Origin: Lethocerus indicus
Taxonomy: Eukaryota; Arthropoda; Insecta; Hemiptera; Belostomatidae
Assembly (NCBI GenBank): GCA_019843655.1
Contig: JACDQD010000011.1
Location: 18,937,333-19,001,332, forward strand
Length of the DNA: 64,000 nucleotides
Direction of reading: 5' to 3'
Shown here: positions 39,701 through 52,553 of the stretch, piece by piece
How the letters are laid out: each line of letters starts with the position of its first letter
Numbering within the stretch: the stretch's first letter is position 1
The notes under the pieces: generated by a model
Seen by the model: only the letters and a program-made list of their open reading frames with translations
Databases searched by the model: none
What the model was told of the DNA's origin: nothing
Translations under genes and position numbers: made by a program

Positions 39701-42700
39701 GACGGACATTTACGCCTTTCCGTTCCCCTTAATATTACAGTAATTTGTCGGCTGTTAATCTCGAATTAACATTCAGTTCGGTCTATTTATAGAGGTGTTC
39801 CACTTTCGTCCGTTAGCGCGACTCCCGGATATGTGTTTGGGCGAAAATTGAAAAAAAATTCTGTCCGACTTCCAGACCGTCTTCGATAGCCGGTTTTCGT
39901 CGAACGAAACTCTCGGCCTCGACGGAATAATTTTTCCCGGCCGCCGACTCGATCTAAGAACGATTCCGAGAAACGAGAAAGGGGGGGAAAAAAAATTGAA
40001 CTCTCCCCATTATTATTTCGTCACGAAAAGGGGGAAAATGTTGCGTCGGGTCTTTTGCATTCCTATAACAGGATTCAATTTCTTGACCAACGTTTAAAAC
40101 CGGACAGAATATATTTTGTTGTCAGTTTTCCGTCGTAAATCGATCTGCCGTTCCCCGGAAAAGCTTCCCGAAATATTTGAATAAACAGGCGTTTATTATC
40201 TCCGCCCCGGTCCCTATCCACATTTATCACGTTTTATCGTATTGTCCACTATTTTCGTGTATATATATATATATATATAAATAATTATCAATAGGAAAAG
40301 GTCGATCGGGTTAAACTATTTATATATTCGGGTGGGACCCCCAGAAGTGTCCCGTCTCTCTTTCTCTCTCTCTCAAATGCGATAACTACTGAATCTGAAT
40401 ATTGTTTGCCGGCCGGAAATTCGATAGGGAAAAAAGACGTATTAATGGCCGATATACAGACCGGTTTCACAGCTTTTCTTCCCACTCGGCTCGGGGAATT
40501 TTTTTTTTTTTTTCCAGCCGTTCAACCAGGAAATGGCGCAGATATCTCCATTCTTTGAAAATATGCAGTCTGGGGGGGGGGGGGGGGGGGGGTAAAAAAC
40601 AGAAAAACCAGTCGGTCTTCAGGTGGACAATGTCGGTTATGGTACTCGGTTGTGACCAGTGTCCAGTGGGGATATACAATAAACCGGTTGTCGGGTTCGG
40701 CTGAGAATATTCGAATCCTCCGTGTCCGGTGGAGCCCTTCTTTGACCTGTCATCGGGGCCCTTCAGAGAGGTCGACAACGATAATCACCGTAATTTACCC
40801 GGCCAGAGGTCATTACCGAGGGTCAACATTGACCATTACCATAAAAATCCCGCTCCACCCCTAACGGATTGGTCCGGACTTTGGTACCCGTTTCATCCTA
40901 TAATAAGTATAGAATATCGTACTCGTCTCAATATAAAATTTAGAATTGGCGGTAAATCCGCTATAAATGGATGACTGAAATTTGCCCAACGTTTCCGCCC
41001 GCTTATATCGAATCAATATATCGATTAGCGAACTCGCATTGGGTAAGGATCTCGGCACGAATCGGGGCACGAATGCAGGTTCGGCAGTTTTTTTTTTTTT
41101 TACCGACGATATAAGGTTGTTACCCTGTTTTAAAGTGTTTGAAAATAGATGACCGGTGTAAATTTTCGGACTGTACGCCCCGACAGCGGGATAAGGGGTG
41201 CATAAAAATTGAGAGTTGGCCCGCACTACTGGTTGTATGAGGGGGGATGAGGGCGAAGTGGACAGTGGACAGTGTCTTTCTCTCTCACGGGCGCATTGGG
41301 GTGGCGGGGTGGGGGGGTTGGGGGAGGTACGACCTCCGAAAGGTCGTCTGACCTCCAGGATCCCGGCAAGGGATGAGCCTCCCTTATGAAATCGGGGTTG
41401 GGGTGAATTAAAAAATAGCGTGGGGACCTGGACACTGGTCAAGCCACCGCCAACCAAGTGTAATCGCTTCAAAAGAATAATCACAATGAGCTTTAGAGAG
41501 AGAGAGGAAAAAGTAACGGACAATCCGGAGCTTATTTCCTGGAGAGACGGGTTTGTCCGCCGCCGCCCTCCTACCTACTTCCCACAGGAGTACCGCCCGA
41601 GGGACCCTCCCGCCTTGGGAACCCTACTCCTACGCCATTCCGAAAGGGGAGGAAAAAAACAACAACAACAAGATAGGAACTTTTTAAACCGTCCGTTACG
41701 GTCGCAGTCCCGAAACGCGCTACTGAAGGTGGCGGACGGCCGAAACACCGCGGCGAGGCATGCGCGAGTGTCCCGACGATGAAATTTAAAGCTCACAATT
41801 ACACTAGATATACAAGGGCTTCGGTTTTATTTTGTTATTAATGAACTTAATGCGCGTTTAGGAGCCGATCTGCCGTTTATTTACCCCTAATTCGGCCTCA
41901 TAATATGAGGAATATACCGGCTTTCTGTTTGCTCGGTTAGCCGCACTTAGCCGGGTTCGACACCCCTTTCTTTTCCCTCCTCTCAGCGGGTTTCCGGACA
42001 TCGAAATTTAAAAGGGATGAGATTTCCATATCCATAAACGGTGGGGGTTTGTTGAAAGAGGGTTCGGGGCGAATCGAATGCCGGACAGACTTAGGTAGAT
42101 TTCAGGGGGGAGGGATGGGGTAAGTAGTAGTCCGTTGGCGGGGAACCGGTCCACCGAAGCATCCCTGACCGTTGTACCAGCATCACATCCTAGAGATGAC
42201 CGGTTTACGGTACCGTGTACAATGTACAGCTCTGTATATCACTTGTAGGGGCGGTATAATCTCGGACGAAAGTTTTCCTCCAATATGCGACACCAAAGAG
42301 AGTGCATCAATCCTCAAGAGTCATTGTTTCGCGCGCAATATTTCGTATTTTATATTTTATCGGCGGGGATTAAAAATTTTACAGTGCGAAAAAAACCTCG
42401 TACTTACAGGCGGCGGTGGGACAAAACGAAATTGATGAAGTTCCGTCTAATCTAGAAGAGGGTTTCGTTTCGAAATTCGTTACCCCTTACGCTGGTACCT
42501 TACTTCAAGCGTTATCTCGGCTCGTACCACAATCGACGTTTTCCCCCCGGACGGGTGGGGGGGGGCGGTCGAGGATTTTCTTTCTTCGGGTGAAATTAAA
42601 AGAGAGAAATATATCCCGGTGAAATCGCCGGTGCCGGATGAAAGTTTTTAGAAAATCGTTTTCTAAAGGCCGTCTCCTCACTGTTCCGTGTGCGTGTGGA

Positions 42701-45700
42701 GGAACGCTCCCCTCAACCCCCACCCCCACCCCCACCATCGGGAAAATTGTCGAAGAAAAATTTAAGTTCTCTCACAAAGTTGCAAAGTTCGGTGAAAGCA
42801 AAACGGCGACTGTAATTGACTTCGTTCCCAGTTTTTTTTTTTTTTTTTTTAACCGGGCTTAAATTTCACCGTTTTTCCTCCGTTCCGCCCGATACAATCG
42901 CGACACACTCTTATAATTGTCGGAGTTCTCTCCGTCCGAGATTGTGCTCTGCGCGCCCCCTCCCCTCTAGATATCCTTGGAGAGCGGTGCGATAACGGGC
43001 TAAGGTCAGCTTAAACCCCCGGGTCACCGCCAGCTTATCGCTCAGACATTGTCTACTACTCCACACACACTGATTACTACTAACTATTATTATTATTATC
43101 GTTATTATTGCGATTATTCGCCCCTTTTTAATATACCTACCGACTGCCGAAATTGTACCGTTGTCAATTTTGGGTTGGGGGCGAAAACAACGGCCCTAGA
43201 AACAGTGAAAGAGGAATAAGGGAGGGAGGGAGGGAGGGGAGATGGGGGGGGCCCGTCTCGGGTATAAACAAGGTCTCCGACCGGGGGAACCCGACACGAC
43301 AATGGACAACAATGGACATTATAATGGGGGACAAAAGAGCTCAGTCTCTGTCCCCTTTCATCTCCCCTGTTTGTTTTGAGAGGGGCGGTCGGGGGGGGGG
43401 GTCCGTTAACATAAAGGAGATTATCTGACCGAAGGAAGTGCGAGGAGTATACGATATGAAGTATATGACCGGGCACTACTGTGTCAGTGCCCCCCCCCCC
43501 CCCATGGGAAGATTCCGCTCATTACAATATAGAAATCGTAAATTGTTTGACCGCCACCGACCCTTCGGATAAACGGATTAGAGAGGCCTTGGAAAACCCC
43601 GGCGTTAAGCCCTCGGTTTTTTTTTTGCGTTTACACCTGAGAAAAATACACAACAGCGGTGTGTTTTCGCAGAAAAATATTTAAAATAGAGGAAAAAAAA
43701 ATTTTTTTTTTTTCTGTGTGACATATCTGGCACATCCTACGTTGTAGGGTCTTAAAAGGCGTTTCTAAGCGAATAATATTCTAGAGACAATTTCCAGTTT
43801 TAAAATACCGCGCCCCAAGGTAGCCAATTGTCCGACAAATGTGGAACACTGTGACGGATCGTTATTTCCGTACAGCCGGTTTAGACTACGAAATAAAAAA
43901 AAAAATAGGTGCCCTTTAGGAAGTCTGGCCCATTGAAATATATAAGAAAAAGCGGACCCGTCAGTAGGTGAATTCCTCCTGACGATGTTTTGATATATGC
44001 TCCCGGAGTGAGGCGTTCCTTTTTCGCCCGTGCGGACAAAGCGGATATGTATGCAGATGAGCTGCAGGTAGAGCCGGTACGACGTCGTCCTTCATTCAAC
44101 CCCACCCTTGAGAGTGATCCGTTTGAAGGGCCGTCGACGTCATTAATCACCGTCACCGTTCGGCCGGTGCCGGTTGGGGTGAAAGGGATGGGGGGGGCGA
44201 GTCCGAAGACCGTTGCTGACCACTGTCCAAACCCGATAGCCCTCTCCCATTATCTACCCCCTTAATGACCCTTCCTCTCCAACAACAACCCCCCCCCCTA
44301 ATCCTGGACACTCCGCCGAACGTCCCGGTGACCTTTACGGCGTTTCACACGCTAGCGTTCTCCTCCTCCTTCTTCTCCTCTCCTCCTCCTCCTCTTCCTC
44401 CTCCGTTCCTCGCCACTCCTGTACGGACGGTTGGTGAATTTACCCCGATTTGACCCCACGACCTCGACCGACCGTCGGACAATCGGATTGTTTCAACGGT
44501 CCGAACTCGTCGTAACGAACCGGATGGTGGCGGTAATTCGTTGTTATTGAAAAAAAAAAATTATTGAGGCCTTATAAAATATCATTCTGGATACACGGGG
44601 GCTTTAGTTCAATTTTGTAATAAGGACGCCAAAAAACTGAATAAATTTTCCACACCGTTGAGAAACAGCAATTTTTCTTTCGCAAATCGACTACCGAAGA
44701 AAGTGTCGGTTGCAGTAAATTTTTTTTTTCTCCTCGCGTTATTGTAAAATTTCGAAAAAGTCGATGAAATTTATCGATTCGAACCGCCGGTAATGTGGAA
44801 AAAATAACGTACTGAAAGAAGGAAGCTGGAAAAGTGTGTAAAATTCGTTTTTGGGATTAACGGTGAGAGGTGCAGCGGCCGAACCGGTGGTAGGCTGTAC
44901 GGGGAATTTTTTTATGGAAAAATGCTTAAAACGGCCGAATTTCTTCGTATATTTGCGAAGTCTAACTGTAGACTTGTTGTTTGCAGGATCTTTACCGCCG
45001 AGTCCTGCTGATTCAGGCGTCTCGGACGTGGACAGCTCGAGCAGCGGCCACACGAGCAACGACGAGCTAAGGGCCAGGCTACAGCCGCACACCTACTATC
45101 AACAGAATACAGGTAAATTGATAACAATTATCTATATGTATTTGAGTCGAAAAATAAAAGAAAGTCCTGTGGGGGGGCCGAAGCCCTCGAGACAAATAAC
45201 AGAAATTCTATCGCGATCAAATTTCTGTAACCACCTCTGAACATTATAACTCATTATACGGAGGCAATTGTACTAAATTTCTGTTAACTCTCATGCCGCA
45301 TACCGTCATGTATACATGTCTCCGTAGACCTCACTCCCCTCTCCCCGTATTGTATGCTTCTTGTGTCTGTCACAATTGTTGTATACTAATGTGTAATGTG
45401 TGCGCAGGTTTGCCACCAACAAACCTATCTATAGTAGCGTGTTAGCGATACGGAGGGGAAATTTAGACGCCCTTAACGGTAAGTACAGAAAGGTATGCTT
45501 ATTCACAGTCGCGGCTTAACCGGGGACACGGCGGAAGAGATCGCCTCTATCTGTTGTCCTCCGGCTAATCGGTATTCCCTCGAAAAAAACCTGAATACAG
45601 TCTATAGTTCAGTGGAACTGTTTTGTGGCCCGCGAAGGGGTTGGAATAGCGTGGGTTCGCCGGACCCCGGTTTCCGTGGCCGTTCGCCGTCTTCAGTAGC

Positions 45701-48700
45701 GCTGTGTGTCAGCCACTGTCTGCCTCCTCGCGCTGACGGTGCAGTGGCCGGAAAAAACACCCAAAGTGGCGCGACACAGCGCTACTGAAGACGGCGAACG
45801 GCCACGGATAACCGGTCTGGCGAAAGACCGGACCGGCGACAGGAGACGGAAACACAGCGAATCCACAATAAAGTATATAATTTTATCCTTCCCGCTATTA
45901 TTACCCTTACCTTAATTACCGCGTTCGGGTCAGGGACTCCCGGAGGAGAGCGGACGTCGTTTTTACATTGAAACCTGAAGTCTGAAAATCACTCGAAAAC
46001 TGTTAATCGGTCGATTAGAATTTCTCTCCCCCCGTCGTATTTTTTCAACCCGAAATATAAAAGAAAGTCAAATTTCGTCCTTGAACCGGTCCCAATTTCC
46101 AATTGAAAATCGAGTCCTGTACCTGGGACTACTCTTGAGACTAAGAAGATTGGCACTGAACCCGGATACAGGACTGAAAAGTACAGAAACTCCTCGACTA
46201 CAGATCTAAACTATAGACTCTCGAACAGATTATTAATTTGCCGAGCCGTCTAATTCTTCGCAATCCGTAATCCTTCGAAAAATTACCGACGCCCCAAAGT
46301 ATGTCTCTAACGGAATAATCCTCAATGGCCTAAAATTTCCGTTAGTTAGAGAATTAGCGGCTTCCCGGTATAAATCCTTAAGTTCCAAATTGGATTCTCC
46401 TTCGAGAGTGCAGTTTTTCAGTCTATAGTTAGAGTTTACACTGAAATGAGACGCCATCCCGGTCGGCGTCCTCCGTTTCGGAAGTCGGCCTACTTGGAGC
46501 GTTACTGAAAACCGGTCTGTAAATTGTTATATCTGTGGAAAAAAAAAGGTTAAATTCATTTTAGCTCAGTATAATGAGTGGGTAATGTAGAGTGGTCCCC
46601 ACCCAAACAACAACAACCCCCACCCCACCCCACCCCAGCTATTCCCCCCCGGTGTCTCTTTCTAGGACCGTCCAACGTCCGTTTTTCTCATATATATATA
46701 TATTATTTTTTTTTTCTTTTCGCAGTCGGCTCGTGCAGGAGATCTCCGGAGTGCGGTGGGGGCGCCGCGGCGGCGACGACGACGAACCCCCAGCCGACGG
46801 CCCAGGGCGCCGCCGGCCCGGCCTCCTCCATATACCCGCCGGCGCATTTCCTATCCCACTACTACCAACAGCCCCACCACACACAGTACAACCCCTACTC
46901 AAACAGGGAAACAGTGAGTACACCCCTATAATACAGTGTATACTATTTACAATATATATATATAAGTGCCGGAGAGTAACGGAGAAACTGGCGTATATCC
47001 GAGCTTCCAGTCGGGCTGAGCTTTCGGTGTTTGAAATCAAATAAAAATGTCTATATTCCGCCTCACCCCCCTGTTAGGCCATTTACTAGACAGGTTCCGT
47101 TTTCACCGGTCTTACAGACACCAGTTTGGGTCGGCAACTAAATAATTGCGGATTCCACCCCACCCCCCACCCCCGTCTCTCTCTCTTATGTAGTGCATTT
47201 TCGGTAGCCACGACGAATAGTTTGGGCGCGTAAATAATAAACACATTACAATAATATATTCTGTACTGTAAGTGGTTTGAAGATGTAAACGTGCGTAAAA
47301 ATACACAAATAACGCCCCGTCCGTCCGCAACGACACAGTCGCCCACCTGACTGTATTCCAGTACGGCTTCACTGTACTCCGGTACAGTTTACAGTATTGT
47401 AAGCCGAGACTAAAAACAGTTTCCGTTCATCATATTTGACCTCCAATAAAAAATACAGTTTCGGGCGCCGGCCGCTGTTCCGTCTGTACCCAGTTTTGTC
47501 GTCCCGGAAGACGGAGTCTGGTTTTTTCCCCGTCGCCGCCGATCACCAGGAAGCGGCACTGCCGAGCTGAACGCTCTTCGTGATGGCGTAATTTCTAGAT
47601 AAGTTGAAAAAATCCACGCGAAACTCTCCTATATTAATACGCTATCGCTGTCCGTCCGCGATAAAAACCGGGCCCCCCCCCCCCCCCCCCCCCCCCCCGA
47701 CTTTACGGAAGATTGTGACAGCAGCGTTAGAGAGAAAGATAGATAGAGAGAGAGCGCAAAGGATACGATTTTCTTTTCTCACTTTGAAAATTATCGTATT
47801 CCTATTTTTGGGACATTTGCACTGGCGCAATATTCTTTCGTTGAGATGAAATTCAGTGTCGTCACTCGGAGAAGGGGTGGGGGCGCTCGTTTGAAAAAAA
47901 TTCTCCACCCCCGCCCTCCATCCCCTTTGGACGTAAATTAGGAAAAAGTGAATTTGAAGAAGACAGTTCGGGAATTGGCCGGCGCCAATCTAAGGTAACA
48001 GTAACAGTAACAGTAACAGTGTCGACCCACTGAACCAGTTAGGAGCTTGGCGCCGATAATGGGCTTTAAGTTACGCCCCGTGGAGGAGAAAGTGCCCGCC
48101 GACGGAATCAAGTCGATCGCTCCCCCCCCCCCCCGCCCCCGCCCCAACCTCCCTGTAAATCGGTCTGTTTTCGGACTTTGTGACGGGTCTATAGAAAAAA
48201 AAAAAAATTTTCTAGATTCCTACAGACCGTTTTACGGCCGTTCGCCACGCTTCAGTCTGCGCCCCCACCACCCCTCCTCCCTCACTTCCGTTGCCGAGAT
48301 ACCGGTCTACCGAAAGGACGGCCTAACAATAATAATTAACGTTCTCCACTGTTAATTAGGAATGCGTTAGAGAGAGAGAGAGAGACAATAACGTCGGCCA
48401 TTCGCCAAGTGTTGCTTTTGTTGTCTGGTCGTGGGAAATTTTCGCGAAACTTTTCCTTTTTTTCCTTTCTGGACGTCGGCTACTCCTCGGTGGGGTCGGC
48501 CGATGTCACTGTCACCGCTATAGTTTCGGTCTAGATTCAGTCTTTCCAACGCACCCCTATATAAACGTCTATTCGTAGCTCATCTCCACCACCTTGTACC
48601 ATAGAGTACAGTAGTTCTAATAAAAAAATTAATAAATCCGCGGGTCGAAAATTTCCAATTGTTACTACTGGATCTGTTAGAAAATGATATTTTGTACCCG

Positions 48701-50744
48701 TACCGAGCTCAGTTTTGAAACTTAAAAACCCGCCGACATTCTCTTTCATATATATCTCAGTAATTTCGCCGTATTTCGATTCGGTGTCTTGCGCCGAAAT
48801 TTCAAGAGAAAACTCCTGGCGAAAAGTGCGCGTCTCCAAAAAAAAAGTTGCGCGGAAATAATAACTCAATTCCCCGTAATCGCTGATAAATTTTAATTTA
48901 CCCCCGGAGGGGGGCATCGGAGTGCTGCAAAGGGTTAAAAATTGTTTCAACTATAAGAACTGCTCTTATATAGTTCTTTTCGATCGAACGATGCGCAATT
49001 TTGATGTCAACACTGAACGTAGCCCTTTTGAAAATTTACTTCAAATTCCGTACGTCCGATTATTCAATTTCACGCTTCATTTTTTACCGACAGAAATTCT
49101 TTACCCACCTTCACGTGGCACGAGGTGGGGTCATTTGACCCCGCGTACGAAGTATACGTATTTTTCGTCAGTTCTCCGACTGGAACTTCGGTTCTAAACT
49201 CGGACGAAGGTTTCATTCATCCGAACCCGATATATATTTTTCGCATTATAATTCAGTTGGCCGAATGGGGCGAAAGTGTAGGGTCGAATTTGAAGTGCAA
49301 CAACAACAGATGTGCGGCCTGCGACGGTATTTTTCAATATTTTGATTCGACGCATTTTTTTTACGAAAAATGAACGTTTATTTCATGAGGGGTGGGGGGG
49401 GATCAAATGACCTCCCCTGTGGTAAGATTCGGTATAGAAAAATGGGCGGTACGTTTAGTGTGATACTTATTGTAGGGGTTATTCCGGTAATTCGGTAGGG
49501 TTCGATCTCTCTGTGCCGGAGGGTGCTACCCCCCACCACCGGGGTGTTGGCAAGGTGAGGATGGGAGGTAGGGTAAGGAAGGTCAGTGTAAACGGGAGCT
49601 CTCCCGGGTATGCTCTCTCTCTCTCTCTCTCTTCTGTCTGCTGTCCGGGTTTAGTGCTGAGGGGTGGGGGGTGGGGGGCGTTACGTAACCGGGAACGGCG
49701 CTGTGGCTCTGTTGGGGTGGGAGGGGAGGGAGGGCGGCCGAGTTAAACGCCCTCGTCAAGGCCGCCGCCCGCCCCCACGCCCCGCGGCCCCACGCCCCGG
49801 CCCCACGCTCCGCCAATACCGACGCCGCTTTACCGCTCCTACCGCTAACTAATACGGCCCTAGATAACGGCCTTTTCGTAGAATGTGGGGGGGGGGAGGC
49901 GCCCCCATCCCCCCCCACCACCACAAAATACAAGACAAGACGACCAGATATCCTTTAGAATCCTAGCGGTGTTTCGAAATTTCGTATGTTACAGAAAATT
50001 CCAAAAAATTCCATTCGACGTGTAAAATATATATGGAAGAAACGTCCTTTTAACCCCCATTGTTAAATGAATTGAAAACGATTTTCACCGGTCGAAATAT
50101 CGAACGTTTAATTATATACCGTTTTTCCTCTCTGTTGGGCGAGGTTTTTGGCATCGTGGTTTCGGAATGCGGAGGAACCGCGCTCTCTCCCTCCCTCCCT
50201 CCCTCCTCTCTCTCTCCCTCCCTCTGTATCGATGCCAGAGCCGAGAGGCAACTACTCCACCCCCTCCCTCCTCAACCCCCGGCCGGCTTACCTCAGAAAT
50301 AGAATTTTAAGGAAGTCGAAGTGACGCGACGGCGCAATTTGTAAAATTCGACCGTATTCAACGATCTCCACTACTGGTGACGGGGAGAGACCGAAAATTG
50401 TTTTTTTTCTGTAATCTGCGGTATGACCAAATAGAACGTATTGTCCCGCTTTCGTACGAATAGCGCGATTCCCTCTTGCTCTTTGAATGCAGGCGGTTGG
50501 CGATAACATCGATCTCTTATCACCGATCGGCAATCGAGCGTTTATCTACGTTACTTGTTCGTACAACCGCGGACCCGTTTGATGTTTTTGCGGGGGGGGG
50601 GGTTGAGTGGGGGTGGAGTACGAGTCGGGAGTAAAACATGGAGTGAGAGGAATTTGCGGATCCTATACCCTCCCTCCCTCCCACGCTCAAGAGAGAAATG
50701 AGAGTGACGGAGCGAGAGAGGAAAAGAGAGAGAGAGAGTGAGAG

Positions 50745-50821
<77 letters not shown>

Positions 50822-52486
50822 AGAATGCGCAGGCGCTTCGACCTTGAGCGGCTGCTCTCAAAGTCAGTGTGTCGTTGCACTTGCAGAGGGAGAGAGAGAG
50901 AGGGTGGGAGGGAGGGAGGGAGGGGAGGGAGGGAGGGAGGGTGAGAGAGGAAGGGAGTTTCAATTGGCGGACTGAGGCTAGCGCCAAATATAGACGTTCT
51001 GTTCCGCAGCCACCGCCCCCACACCCCCGCCCCACCCTACCATCCTACCCCTATATTCTGTAGGGTGACCGTTGTTCTGAAAAAGCGCGGTGCTAAATTA
51101 CCGGAAAACTGTGTCGATCGAGAAAACTTCAAAAAAAAAAAAAAATTGATACCCAGGACAGCCGGGTTCAATCGACCGGGTTGTGCGGTCCTACTTGGGG
51201 AGCATCCTGTGCGCACTGTCGCCCACGTGAGGGGCGGGGGCTAGCTTAAGCCCCCTTCTGTAAACTTTTCTTTAGGGCTGATCTTCGCTAGCTTTCGGCC
51301 GCCCGTCGGCGTCTTTCTGGCTCCTGTTCAGGCTGGGGCAAGGTTTATTTTTTGAATCCTTCCCTCCTTTTTTTAAATTTTATTTTTATTTCTGTTTTCG
51401 CGTATCGCCGCCCACCGACCTCCGACCGGCGGACTGTGAAAATTTCCGCCGGGTCCGAGGAAAGTGTGTCAGTCGACCGGCGTATTAACATCGAGACATT
51501 TCGGTTTGTGGGGTTGGGGGCCGACGGGTACGAAAACCTGTTTTTAGCTGAGAGCGCCAATTTTCATCCGGTGTATATAACCCGGTTTTCCGCCACCGTC
51601 GGTAGATATCGGTTAGTACGGCCGGAAGCGTGTCAGGACGCGGCCTCCTCCGGGAGGCTGCTAGCAATAGGAGAGAGGGGGAGGAGGGGGAGGAGGAGGA
51701 GGAGGAGCGCATTGTGCAAGACGCGGTTATATACCAAGTTCGTTGGCTCGGGGTCTCATTGTCAAGGTCTCCTCCGTACGCTCCTCCCTCCCTCCCTCCC
51801 TCCCTCCCTCTATCTCTCTCCTCTCTCCTTCGCCATCTCTTCTCGCTCTCCGCGTCTCTTGCGTAATCTCTCTCTCTCTCCTGTGGTGGGGGACACAAAC
51901 ACACGGCCTGCCCCCCCCCCCCCCGGGCCCCCCCCTCATCCAACTCCTTGTACTCCCGGAGGCCGGCTATTATAGCTGTTAACGCTCCTCTGTGTTTTTT
52001 TTTCTCACTCCATCTTTTCTTCTCCGCGAATTCGAAAAATCCCGGACGAAATCGTTCCTGTATCGATCGGAAAAACTTCGATATTGATATTTGCAGTGTT
52101 TCTCCCCCTCACGCCCCAATACCCCCAGGAGACTTTGGATTGGGTGCGGACGATCTCCTACTTCTGTACCCGTTCAACGTCCGGTTTTACCCCGGCGCTG
52201 GGCCTGGCGGGAGGGGCGGGGGTGGAAAAAGGGAAAAATTGAAAACTATCGGAAAAGTGTCTGCGAGAGAGTGATTGGGCCGTGTGTAAGCAAGGCCGCC
52301 GCCGGCCCTGTTTCCTGGTCATTGCACGCGGCTGGACGCCATCTTGTTTCTCTCTCTCTCTCCCTCCCTCCCTCCCTCCCTCCCTCCCTCTCTCCCTCCG
52401 AGTGTGTGTGTGCGTGTCTCTGTCCGTACGGCTTTATATCAAGGCCACCACCACAACCGCCGCCGCCGCTCTACGCGTCCGTATCC

Positions 52487-52553
<67 letters not shown>

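Larger units (their letters stand above)
37473..44986 (+). other. Eip74EF: E74 intron
   Basis: No exon is supported. It contains a CTC run near 37680-37707, family A fragments (38960, 41718), a G21 tract (40572) and a cluster of nuclear-receptor half-sites (40807). A TA run lies near 40260-40278. Confidence 0.6.

Noticed and set aside
52096..52260. Acceptor-like GATATTTGCAG followed by an open phase-1 frame ([12 protein letters not shown])
   Set aside because: No acceptable donor follows in phase, and another frame is equally open. Kept out for lack of support.
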